Of a stretch of DNA of 64,000 bases, positions 39,556 to 47,903 are shown piece by piece. The notes beneath the pieces are model-generated. The model saw only the letters and a program-made list of their open reading frames with translations. It was not told the DNA's origin and did no database searches. The DNA comes from CAZTQN01 sp964615765 (GTDB lineage: Bacteria; Planctomycetota; Phycisphaerae; Phycisphaerales; UBA1924): contig CAZTQN010000020.1 of the NCBI GenBank assembly GCA_964615765.1, forward strand, positions 6,709 through 70,708, given 5' to 3'. The position numbers were made by a program, and so were the translations under genes. How positions within the stretch are numbered: the first letter of the stretch is position 1; each line of letters begins with the position of its first letter.

Positions 39556-42500
39556 ATGCCGGATTCTCATCACGAACACCTCCGCCGCATCTTCGACCTC
39601 GTCATCGCGGCCGCCCCTGCCGACCGCGCCGCCTTGCTCGACCGCGAATGCCGCGATCTCCCCGGCCTCCGCGCCCGCCTCGAAGCCATGATCGCGGCGG
39701 CCGAGGACGACCGCTTCCTCGCCGACCCAACCCGCTCCGACGCCGACGTCACGCCCACCGCCGACTCCTCCAGCTCCGCACCAACGCTGACCCTCTCCTC
39801 CATCCCCACACTTCGCGAAGGCCCCGGCACCCGCATCGGCCCGTACAAAATCCTTCAGCAACTGGGCGAAGGCGGCTTCGGCGCGGTCTTCATGGCCGAG
39901 CAGGAAAAGCCGGTCGCACGCCGCGTCGCGCTCAAAATCATCAAGCTCGGCATGGACACGCACCAGGTCGTCGCCCGCTTCGAGCAGGAGCGTCAGGCCC
40001 TGGCGATGATGGACCATCCCAACATCGCCAAGGTCTTCGATGCCGGCGCGACCGAGACCGGCCGCCCCTACTTCGTGATGGAGCTCGTCAAGGGCGACCC
40101 CATCGCGGAATACGCCGACAAGCACAGCATGAGCATCGAGCAGCGCCTCGCGCTGTTCGCGCAGGTCTGCAACGCCGTTCAACACGCCCACACCAAGGGC
40201 ATCATCCACCGCGACATCAAGCCCTCCAACGTCCTCGTCTCCACGCAAGACGGCCGCCCCCACGCCAAGGTCATCGACTTCGGCATCGCCAAAGCCACCC
40301 AGAGCAAACTCACCGAGAAAACGCTCTTCACCGAGCACCGCCAACTCATCGGCACGCCTGAATACATGAGCCCCGAGCAGGCCGACGGCTCGCTCGATAT
40401 CGACACCCGCACCGACGTCTACTCCCTGGGCGTCCTGCTCTACGAACTCCTCACCGGGAGCACGCCCTTCAGCAGCAAAGAACTCCGCTCCGCCGCATAC
40501 GCCGAGATCCAGCGCATCATCCGCGAGGTCGACCCGCCGCGCCCCAGCACGCGCCTGGGCACCAGCGCCGACACCCTCGCGAGCGTCGCCGCCCGCCGCC
40601 AGATCGAGCCCAAGCGTCTCGGCACGCTCGTCCGAGGCGAGCTCGACTGGATCGTCATGAAGGCCCTGGAGAAGGACCGCCAGCGCCGCTACGAATCGCC
40701 TAGCGGCCTCGCCTCCGACATCCAGCGCTACCTCGCCGGCGAGGCCGTCATCGCCGCGCCGCCCAGCCGCAGGTACCTTGCCTTCAAATTCATCCGGCGG
40801 CACCGCAGCGCGGTTGCCGCGGGTGGCGCTATCGCCCTCAGCCTCATCGCCGGAGTCGTCGTCTCCGTCTGGCAGGCTCGCGTCGCGACCAGCCAGAGAG
40901 ATCGCGCCGTGCTCGCCGAGGCCCAGATCTCCGCACGCGCCGACGAACTCGCCAAGGTCTCGGAGTTCCAGGCGGAGATGCTCAAGAGCATCGACGCGAC
41001 CATCGCCGGCGAGCAGCTCCTCTCGGACCTGCGCGATCGTTTCGACAAGTCCATCCAGGTCATGGCCGTACCGGAGGCGGACCGTCCCGAGCGCTCCGCC
41101 GCCTTTGCACGCGACCTCGAACGCATCAGCGGCACGGACGCCGCCGTCGCCATGATTGACCGCACGATCCTGACGCCCTCGCTGGCGGCCCTCGACAAGG
41201 ACTTCACAGACCAGCTCACCGTCGCCGCCGCCCTGAGGAACACCATTGCCAACGTCTATCGCAAGCTCGGCAGATACAACGAAGCCCTCCGCATCCAGCG
41301 CGGCGTCGTCGAGATTCGCGAACGCCTGCTCGGGAAGGAGGACGCCCGCACGATCGCCTCTCTCGCCATCCTCGCCGACCTGCTGAACTCGCTGGCGATG
41401 ACCGAGGAGTCGGTCGCGATGATGCGCGAAGTCCTCGAGCGCTCCCGCCGCACGAACGGCCCAGAACACTACGAGACGCTCGCACACATGAGCAACCTCG
41501 GCACCGCGCTCACCAGCCTCCGCAGCTTCGAAGAGGCTGAACCGCTGCTGCGCGAGGCCCTCGAAGGTCGCCGTCGCACCCTGGGCAATGAAGATAAGGA
41601 CACGCTTATCTCCCTCAATACCTACGGAAGACTGCTCATCATGCAAGGCAACGCCGCCGCCACCGAGCCCTACTGGCGCGAAGCCTACGAGACGTCGCGG
41701 CGCGTCCTGGGTCCCGAACATGCCGACTCGCTCGTCTTCACCGCAAACATGGGCGGCCTCATGCAAGAGCTCGGCCGCTGGAGCGAGGCTGAACGTTACT
41801 ACCTCGAAGCCGCTGCCGGCTTCACGCGCGTGCTCGGCACCGAACATCCCACGACGCTGGCCTGCCTCGAGCGAGCCTGCTTCCCGCTCAGCCGCCAGGG
41901 CAAGTACGCACAGGCCGGCGAGATCCTCAGCCGGATCCTCGTGACCCAGCAGAAGGCCCTCGGGCCCGAGCACCCAAGCACGCTCCGCACCAAGCTGCGC
42001 ATCGGCTCCAACCTGCGCGACCAGGAGATGTACCCCGAGGCCGACACGATCCTGCGCGAAACGCTCGACATCTCCCGCCGCACGCTCGGGCCCGACAACA
42101 CCGTCACGCTCGATACCATGGCCGCGCTCCGCGAGACGCTCGCACGCGCACGCAGGTTCGACGAGTCCGACGCGCTCGCGATCGAGCACCTCGCCGCCAC
42201 TGAACGCGTGTACGGCAAGGACCACCCAAGCAACCTCTCCTCTCGCATCCGCTACGGCGACTCGCTCAGGATCCAGGGAAGGCTTGAAGAGTCGGAGAAA
42301 CTCCTGCGCGCAGGCGTCGAAGACGTCCGGCGCGTCCAGGGCCCCAAGCACCTCGAGACCGCCTTCGCCCTCGACAACCTCGCCGCACTCCTCGCCGACA
42401 TGGGCAAGCTCGACGAGGCCGAGGCGCTCCTCCGCGAAGCCGTCCCCATCTACGCGGCCAACGTCCGCCCCGATGCACCGCCGCTCCTTCGTGCCAAGAA

Positions 42501-42885
42501 CTCCCTCGCTGGCGTCCTGACGCGCCAGGGCAAGCTCGATGAGGCCGAGCCTCTCGCCCGCACCGCCGCGGCCGAGTTGGCACGCGTCGAGGGCGACGCC
42601 TCACTCTCCACGCAAAGGGCCCGCGAAACCCTCGCGCGACTACTCATCGCCCGCAAGGATTTCGCCGGCGCCGAGGCCGTGCTCCTTGAGGCTCATCGGG
42701 GCGCGACCGCAGGCAAGAAGACCTCAGGCACCCACGCCGCGAACTCCTCCATCGAGCAGATCATCGCGCTCTACGAGAGTTGGCACGCCGCTGAGCCCGG
42801 CCGGGACTACGACGCCAAGGCCGCGACGTGGCGAGCGCTGCTCCCACAACCCAATCTCGCCAACCCGCCGATAGAATCGAAGTAA
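39556..42885 (+). CDS. Serine/threonine protein kinase with TPR array (copy 3)
   Basis: A 1109-residue kinase. Gly loop GEGGFGAVFMAE is at residue 104, with [16 protein letters not shown] and [12 protein letters not shown] following; a transmembrane helix lies near residues 417-437 (VAAGGAIALSLIAGVVVSV). The extracytoplasmic part has TPR units of the RRTLGPEH/ETLAHMSNLGTAL type, different from those of copy 2, and ends in the tail LYESWHAAEPGRDYDAKAAT. The kinase domain DNA is nearly a copy of kinase 2. Unlike copy 2, codon style is uniform throughout. It is cotranscribed with sigma copy 2. Confidence 0.94.
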   Translation: MPDSHHEHLRRIFDLVIAAAPADRAALLDRECRDLPGLRARLEAMIAAAEDDRFLADPTRSDADVTPTADSSSSAPTLTLSSIPTLREGPGTRIGPYKILQQLGEGGFGAVFMAEQEKPVARRVALKIIKLGMDTHQVVARFEQERQALAMMDHPNIAKVFDAGATETGRPYFVMELVKGDPIAEYADKHSMSIEQRLALFAQVCNAVQHAHTKGIIHRDIKPSNVLVSTQDGRPHAKVIDFGIAKATQSKLTEKTLFTEHRQLIGTPEYMSPEQADGSLDIDTRTDVYSLGVLLYELLTGSTPFSSKELRSAAYAEIQRIIREVDPPRPSTRLGTSADTLASVAARRQIEPKRLGTLVRGELDWIVMKALEKDRQRRYESPSGLASDIQRYLAGEAVIAAPPSRRYLAFKFIRRHRSAVAAGGAIALSLIAGVVVSVWQARVATSQRDRAVLAEAQISARADELAKVSEFQAEMLKSIDATIAGEQLLSDLRDRFDKSIQVMAVPEADRPERSAAFARDLERISGTDAAVAMIDRTILTPSLAALDKDFTDQLTVAAALRNTIANVYRKLGRYNEALRIQRGVVEIRERLLGKEDARTIASLAILADLLNSLAMTEESVAMMREVLERSRRTNGPEHYETLAHMSNLGTALTSLRSFEEAEPLLREALEGRRRTLGNEDKDTLISLNTYGRLLIMQGNAAATEPYWREAYETSRRVLGPEHADSLVFTANMGGLMQELGRWSEAERYYLEAAAGFTRVLGTEHPTTLACLERACFPLSRQGKYAQAGEILSRILVTQQKALGPEHPSTLRTKLRIGSNLRDQEMYPEADTILRETLDISRRTLGPDNTVTLDTMAALRETLARARRFDESDALAIEHLAATERVYGKDHPSNLSSRIRYGDSLRIQGRLEESEKLLRAGVEDVRRVQGPKHLETAFALDNLAALLADMGKLDEAEALLREAVPIYAANVRPDAPPLLRAKNSLAGVLTRQGKLDEAEPLARTAAAELARVEGDASLSTQRARETLARLLIARKDFAGAEAVLLEAHRGATAGKKTSGTHAANSSIEQIIALYESWHAAEPGRDYDAKAATWRALLPQPNLANPPIESK

Positions 42886-43089
42886 CCCCGAGAGAGCACC
42901 GCTCCACTCTCCGTACGACCGTCTCTGGGACGCACGTCTTTCAGCAGAATCAGCACCAGGAACCCATCGCCCACCGAGAGAGCTGTCTTCAAAGCCCGCA
43001 ACAAGCTCGAGCCCGACAAGGGCTACGACCAGCGCGCCGCCGAATGGGAAGAAAAAGCCAGCGCCGTCAAGGGCGAGCCCAAGCCCTGA
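42886..43089 (+). pseudogene. Second in-frame relic of a kinase C-terminal tail
   Basis: After the TAA of kinase copy 3 the same frame is open for 67 codons to TGA 43087. Its last 35 codons encode KARNKLEPDKGYDQRAAEWE then EKASAVKGEPKP, a homologue of the tail motif EPGRDYDAKAATW already present before the stop. So the gene ends with one tail and is followed by a second, more diverged one. It has no start or ribosome site. It is probably a leftover from recombination between kinase paralogues. The remaining bases up to 43272 hold only the terminator below. Confidence 0.65.
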
Positions 43090-43150
43090 GCCTTGCTCGC
43101 ACACCGCCCCGCACGGCTCCACGACCTCAAGATCCGCGCCACGCCCAAAA

Positions 43151-43181
43151 ACGAAAACCCCCGGGCCTTGCGACCCGGGGG
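43151..43181 (-). terminator. Rho-independent terminator of the 43273-44826 gene
   Basis: CCCCCGGG (43158-43165) and CCCGGGGG (43174-43181) form an 8-base GC stem with an 8-base loop. Read on the minus strand, it is followed by TTTTCGTTTTT, so it terminates the minus-strand gene that ends at 43273. Confidence 0.85.
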
Positions 43182-43272
43182 GGTGGCACAAACAAGGTGC
43201 CAGTGGGTGGTTCACCACGCCGCACCATGCGAGCGGAGCCAGGCGGCGTCGGCCGCTCGCCCGGCCCGCGGG

Positions 43273-44826
43273 TCAACGCCGCCGCCGGCGCGACGCGAGC
43301 ACGCCGCCGATCGCGAGCGCCAGCCCGGTCGTCGGCGCGGGGATGTTCGCGACAAACACGGCGGAAGTGCTGGCGTCCGCGAACGCGTTGAAGACGAGCT
43401 GGCCCTGGTTGTTCAGGTCGAACGATGTTTCGATGTTGACGACCGGCCGCAGATCCTCGATCAGCGGGTCGGGGTTGAAGTCCAGAACCGTGTTCACGCC
43501 GACCACCAGCCGAGTGCCTCCGAGCGCATCGTTCACGAAGATGCCCCGCGTGTTATCGCTCAGGCCCGCGTAGAAGGCCACCTGACCGAGGTCATTGAAC
43601 TGGTGGTCCGCCCCCAGGATGCTGGTGAACGTGACACCGGCCAGGCCGGGCACAGCGTCCCCTTGCCGCACCGCCGCGCGAAGATCGCCCGGGCCACCGG
43701 CGAAGATGGCGAAGTTGTTCTGATTGTTCACGCCGTCCCCGCTCAGCCGCGCGACGAACGCGAGGTCGCCGAGGTTGTTCATCTGGGTCTGAAACCCAAG
43801 GACCTGCTCGACATTGACCCCGGGGGCGAGTCCCGGCGCCTGGTCTCCGGGCGCGATCACCCGGCTGAACTGCCCGTTCCCGTCGTCCACGACCAGGGCG
43901 AACTGCTGATTCGCCTGCTCATCGCGAATCCCCGCCACGAACGAGACAGCACCCTGGTTGTTCATCCGCACGGAGTCATCGAAAAGGGCGCCGGAGAAGG
44001 TGTTGGACGATGACGCGCTCAGCGGCGTATCGCGGACACCCAGCGGCGTGGCGATCCCGCTGCTGTTCACCCGCAGCAACGCCGTTTGCGACGAGAAGCC
44101 GGACGCCAGCTCGGCAACGAATGCGTACTGACCAGCGTTGTTGATCTGGTTGTCACGCGGAGACCGGATGGTCGAGATCGTCGTGCCCGCGGGCAATCCG
44201 GGGAGCGATTGCCCACGCACCCCGGCCACCGCGAGACCCGCGGGCGTAGACCGGTGCACCACCAGCGAGGGCGCGTTCGCCACCTGCGAGGTCAAGATCA
44301 CATCGCCGGAGTCGTTCAGGCGAAGCGAGTTGACGATGAGGTTCCCGTACGCCCAGTCCGCCGGCTGCCCGGGGACGGGACCCCCGAGGCGGTACACCGA
44401 CTCCAACGGACCGCCAACCCGCTGCACGAACGGAGTCGCCACGAACGACGGATTGAACCCGGTAAAGGCAACATCGCCCGCGTTGTTCAACAGCAACGAC
44501 TGGTTGAAGGCGCTGAACGTGAAGCCCGGGTCCTGGCCAGGAGCCTGTTCGCCGGTCCGCGCGATCGTGCGCAAGCCCGCGGCCCCCGAGTCGGTCAAGA
44601 CCGCGGTCGCGAGGGAGCCTTGCCCAGCCGACACCAGGCTCGTGAAGGCCGTCTCGCCGCGATCGTTGATGCGCAGCGAGGTGTAGTTCCCGCGCACCGT
44701 CGAGGAACCCGGCGACCCCGGCACCACCTGCCCCGCCACGGCGACCGTGCGGTACGTGATCGGTTGAGCAAACACCCCGCCAGCGGACCCGGCGAGCGCA
44801 ACGACAGCAAACACACTGCGAATCAA
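43273..44826 (-). CDS. Exported repeat protein with PEP-CTERM-like tail (TTG start)
   Basis: A 517-residue protein. TTG 44826 is chosen because GAGGAGAGAG precedes it and a signal peptide follows (FAVVALAGSAGGVFAQ). The body consists of about eight degenerate repeats with the pattern 'lNnaGdvAFxA' and 'GqxaPG', a probable beta-propeller of the type annotated DUF7453 in planctomycetes. The tail IPAPTTGLALAIGGVLASRR plus further Arg is a PEP-CTERM-like sorting signal: a Pro-containing motif, a hydrophobic helix and a basic end. Function unknown; probably envelope-attached. It has its own terminator downstream. Confidence 0.82.
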   Translation of the reverse strand: MIRSVFAVVALAGSAGGVFAQPITYRTVAVAGQVVPGSPGSSTVRGNYTSLRINDRGETAFTSLVSAGQGSLATAVLTDSGAAGLRTIARTGEQAPGQDPGFTFSAFNQSLLLNNAGDVAFTGFNPSFVATPFVQRVGGPLESVYRLGGPVPGQPADWAYGNLIVNSLRLNDSGDVILTSQVANAPSLVVHRSTPAGLAVAGVRGQSLPGLPAGTTISTIRSPRDNQINNAGQYAFVAELASGFSSQTALLRVNSSGIATPLGVRDTPLSASSSNTFSGALFDDSVRMNNQGAVSFVAGIRDEQANQQFALVVDDGNGQFSRVIAPGDQAPGLAPGVNVEQVLGFQTQMNNLGDLAFVARLSGDGVNNQNNFAIFAGGPGDLRAAVRQGDAVPGLAGVTFTSILGADHQFNDLGQVAFYAGLSDNTRGIFVNDALGGTRLVVGVNTVLDFNPDPLIEDLRPVVNIETSFDLNNQGQLVFNAFADASTSAVFVANIPAPTTGLALAIGGVLASRRRRR

Positions 44827-45063
44827 GTTCTCTCTCCTCTTCCAAACACACGCGGCGGCGATCGAGCAGCAGCCCGGCTCCTCTCCGCTAATTCCCGCAA
44901 AGATAGCCGCGCTCCCCATGAACGCAACCCGTCACTTCCCGAATCAGATTGTCCGTCGCAAACGCACCGCTCAACCGCCTTTCACCGGCGCGGCCAGCCC
45001 GCGAATCGCGCTGACACCGCAGCGACGCTGAAGTAAGTTCCTCTGCGATCCGACAGGCAGGAC

Positions 45064-45873
45064 TCAACCCGAAGTCGCCTCAACCCTCTCGAGCAGCCGC
45101 AGCAGCGCCGCATTGAACTCGTCCGGCCTCTCCAGATTCGGCATGTGGCCAACACCCGGCATCCATCGAAAGTCGCAGTCGCTCAGCAGCGACGCCATCC
45201 TCATCGCGTCATCACGCGTGGTGAACGCGTCGTCATCGCCGACAACGACCGTCGCCGGCCGCGCGAACCTCGCAAGCACCGGCTCGTACGCCGCACGCCG
45301 CGCGCGAGCACGCAGGGCCGCCGCCGCCGCCCGAGGATCCGTGCCCGTCATCATCGCGAGCACCGCTTCCCCGATCTCCGGCTTCTCGCAAAGACACTGG
45401 GCCCCCACCATCTTCGACAACACCTCGGCCGCGTACCCCGCCATCCCCTCGCGCACCAGCCGATCCGCCATCGCATTCCGCCGAACCTTGCCCTCCTCCG
45501 ACTCGCTCTGCGGAAACGTGGCCACCAGCAATAGCCCACGCACCCGCTCGGGCGCCTGCCGACACACCTCCATCGCGATCTGTCCGCCCATGGACAACCC
45601 GCCAACGACGAAGCGCTCAATACGCAGCGCATCCATCAGCCCGACCAGATCGGTCGCGAAGTCCTCGAACGCGACCGCGCCTGCCGTCGGCCCGCTCTCG
45701 CCGTACCCCCGAAGATCGGGCGTAATCGCCCGCCACCCCGCCGCAGCAACCACGCCCACCTGCGGCCGCCACATCGAACGATTGAACGGATGCCCGTGAA
45801 TCAGCAGCACCGCGTCCGAGCCACGCGACCCCTCATCATCAAAGGCTAGCGACACCCGCCCCGAAGCGCTCAT
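45064..45873 (-). CDS. Alpha/beta-fold hydrolase
   Basis: A 269-residue soluble hydrolase. The oxyanion region is LLIHGHPFNRSMW, the nucleophile elbow GGLSMGGQIA, the Asp loop VVGDDDAFTT and the His VGHMPNLE. It resembles esterases and enol-lactone hydrolases; the substrate is unknown. ATG 45873 is used; a GTG lies one codon upstream. About 190 bases separate it from the exported gene at 44826, with no recognised feature. Confidence 0.9.
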   Translation of the reverse strand: MSASGRVSLAFDDEGSRGSDAVLLIHGHPFNRSMWRPQVGVVAAAGWRAITPDLRGYGESGPTAGAVAFEDFATDLVGLMDALRIERFVVGGLSMGGQIAMEVCRQAPERVRGLLLVATFPQSESEEGKVRRNAMADRLVREGMAGYAAEVLSKMVGAQCLCEKPEIGEAVLAMMTGTDPRAAAAALRARARRAAYEPVLARFARPATVVVGDDDAFTTRDDAMRMASLLSDCDFRWMPGVGHMPNLERPDEFNAALLRLLERVEATSG

Positions 45874-46088
45874 CACGCCCCGAGTCTACGCACAGCGCAC
45901 ACCGCTGACAGTCGGCGAAAGCGCCGCCCCAGGCAAACCGCCCCGCGCTCGCGCCCACCACACCAGCGCCGACACGACCGTCGCCCCACCCCATCGGCGC
46001 CGGCTCACACCGCACCCACGTCTACGCTCAAACCTCGCATCCCCACGCCGAAGTGCGAGCCGCCCGAGCAGACGTGATCAGGCCGGTC

Positions 46089-46649
46089 ATGAAGACTCAG
46101 TACTACACCGCCGCCAGCCTCGACGGCTTCATCGCCACCGAGGAAGACTCCCTCGACTGGCTCTTCCAACTCGGCGACCCTCCCGACTCGACCTACCCCG
46201 ACTTCATCGCCAAGGTCGGCGCAATCGCCATGGGCTCCACCACCTACCGCTGGATCCTGAACAACGCCGAGCAGGCCGCCGCACAACTCGGCACACCGTG
46301 GCCCTATACCTGTCCGACATGGGTCTTCACATCGCGCACGCAGCCGGTCATCCCCGGCGCAGATATCCGTTTCACCAGCGGCGACGTCCGCGCGGCCTTC
46401 CCCGAACTGCGGAAGGCCGCCGGTGATCTCAACCTCTGGATCGCCGGCGGCGGTGACCTCGCCGCCCAGTTCGCCGACGCGGGCCTCCTCGACGAAATCA
46501 TCGTCCAGATCGGCTCCGTCACGCTCGGTCGCGGCAAACCCTTCCTGCCGCGCCGGCTGCTCAGCCCACACCTCTCCCTCACCCGCGTGACCAGGCTCGG
46601 CCCGGAGATGGTCGAACTCCGATACGACGTCCGAGCAAAAGCCCCGTAA
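46089..46649 (+). CDS. Dihydrofolate reductase-family protein (RibD C-terminal type)
   Basis: A 186-residue NADPH-dependent reductase-like protein. The sequence shows YYTAASLDGFIATEEDSLDWL, AIAMGSTTYRWIL, TWVFTSRTQPV, and LWIAGGGDLAAQFADAGLLD with the cofactor-binding Gly run. Such stand-alone RibD-C proteins are common; their substrates are mostly unknown. ATG 46089 begins at the conserved first strand. Confidence 0.9.
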   Translation: MKTQYYTAASLDGFIATEEDSLDWLFQLGDPPDSTYPDFIAKVGAIAMGSTTYRWILNNAEQAAAQLGTPWPYTCPTWVFTSRTQPVIPGADIRFTSGDVRAAFPELRKAAGDLNLWIAGGGDLAAQFADAGLLDEIIVQIGSVTLGRGKPFLPRRLLSPHLSLTRVTRLGPEMVELRYDVRAKAP

Positions 46650-46863
46650 CGGGCTGATCGTGCCGCCCGAAGCGCGGCCCGCGCCCCCTCGCTGCGCAAA
46701 CGCGAGCGCTTCTTATCGCTCAACTCTCCCGCCCCCGCAGATGTTCGCCAACCTCTCGTTGACCAACTCGGCGGGGTGTGATCTTGACCACCGAACGAGC
46801 ACCTATAGTCGTGGCTATTCGTGCGCGGGCGCAAGCCAGCGCGAGAGTTCTGGAGAGAGAAGT

Positions 46864-47784
46864 ATGTCTGTGAAGCACTTCATCAACGTGGTCGCGCTCG
46901 CGGCCGTCACGGGCCTGAGCGCGTCCATCGCCTCAGCCACCATCACCATTCCCACCGTCCCCATCGGCAACGCCGGCAACGCGCCGGAGCCGCTCACGGG
47001 CCTCGGCTCGGTCGCGTACACCTACAACATCGGGCAGACCGAGGTGACCAACGCGCAGTACGCCGCGTTCCTCAACGCCAAGGCCGCGTCCGACCCGCTG
47101 GCCCTCTACAGCCCGGGGATGAGCAGCCCGCGGGGCGGCATCGCTCGCTCCGGCTCGCCGGGGTCGTACACCTACAGCACGGTCCCGGGTCGTGAGAACA
47201 ACCCGGTGAACTTCGTCTCGTTCTGGGACGCCGCGCGTTTCGCCAACTGGCTACACAACGGCCAGGGCAACGCCGACACCGAGACCGGCGCCTACACGCT
47301 CACCCCTGACACCATCGCCAACAACACGGTCGTCCGCAACGCGGGATGGCAGTGGGCCTTGCCCAGCGTGGACGAATGGTACAAGGCCGCCTTTCACCAG
47401 CCCGCCGACCAGGGCGGCGATGTGGACAGCTTCTGGCGGTACACCACGATGAGCAACAACGCCCCGACGTTCGCGCAAGTGAACTACGAGGACGTGATCA
47501 ACAACACCACGCCCGTCGGCTCGTACGCGCCGAACTTCTACGGCACGTTCGACATGGGCGGGAACGTGAGCGAATGGACCGATTCCAGTTCAGCAAGCAC
47601 CCGATTCTTCGCCGGCGGGTCGTTCACTAGCAACGTGAGCGACATCGGGGGAACCAGCCTCGGCAGGCAGAACGCGGACTTTGAAATCTTGACCACCGGC
47701 TTTCGTCTTGTTCAGATCCCCGGGCCCGGCGCGGCCGCGCTGCTGGGCCTCGGCGGGCTGTTGGCCTCGCGTCGCCACCGCTGA
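46864..47784 (+). CDS. Exported FGE-sulfatase/SUMF1-fold protein with PEP-CTERM-like tail
   Basis: A 306-residue protein. GGAGAGAGA stands just before ATG 46864, and residues 1-26 form a signal peptide (VVALAAVTGLSASIASA). The formylglycine-generating-enzyme-like fold is evident from IGQTEVTNAQYAAFLNA, NPVNFVSFWDAARFANWL, WALPSVDEWYKAAF, DMGGNVSEWTD and TTGFRLV. Catalytic Cys residues of true sulfatase-activating enzymes are absent, so this is likely a binding or structural member. The tail PGPGAAALLGLGGLLASRR is a sorting signal like those of its two neighbours. A hairpin terminator follows. Confidence 0.88.
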   Translation: MSVKHFINVVALAAVTGLSASIASATITIPTVPIGNAGNAPEPLTGLGSVAYTYNIGQTEVTNAQYAAFLNAKAASDPLALYSPGMSSPRGGIARSGSPGSYTYSTVPGRENNPVNFVSFWDAARFANWLHNGQGNADTETGAYTLTPDTIANNTVVRNAGWQWALPSVDEWYKAAFHQPADQGGDVDSFWRYTTMSNNAPTFAQVNYEDVINNTTPVGSYAPNFYGTFDMGGNVSEWTDSSSASTRFFAGGSFTSNVSDIGGTSLGRQNADFEILTTGFRLVQIPGPGAAALLGLGGLLASRRHR

Positions 47785-47811
47785 GATTCCTCAAGCATCT
47801 GAGTCACACCA

Positions 47812-47841
47812 CCGCACGCTCGGCCGCCGCCGGGCGTGCGG
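47812..47841 (+). terminator. Hairpin terminator of the SUMF1-fold gene
   Basis: CCGCACGCTCGGC (47812-47824) pairs with GCCGGGCGTGCGG (47829-47841) over 13 positions with one G-U pair and a 4-base loop. The trailing CTTCTTGCT is only moderately T-rich. Confidence 0.65.
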
Positions 47842-47903
47842 CTTCTTGCTCGGTCGATTGTCGAGCCGTGTCCAAACCGGGCCAAGGCCCGAGGAGACTA
47901 GAG

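Noticed and set aside
39472..42351. 959-codon minus-strand open frame opposite kinase copy 3
   Set aside because: Same reason: a reverse-frame shadow of a repetitive GC-rich gene.
46691..46720. Weak hairpin after the dihydrofolate reductase-like gene
   Set aside because: Only a five-base stem with a bulge; not distinguishable from chance in this base composition.
46784..46809. TTGACC and TATAGT upstream of the SUMF1-fold gene as a promoter
   Set aside because: Spacing is only 14 bases; the -10 alone is suggestive but not enough.
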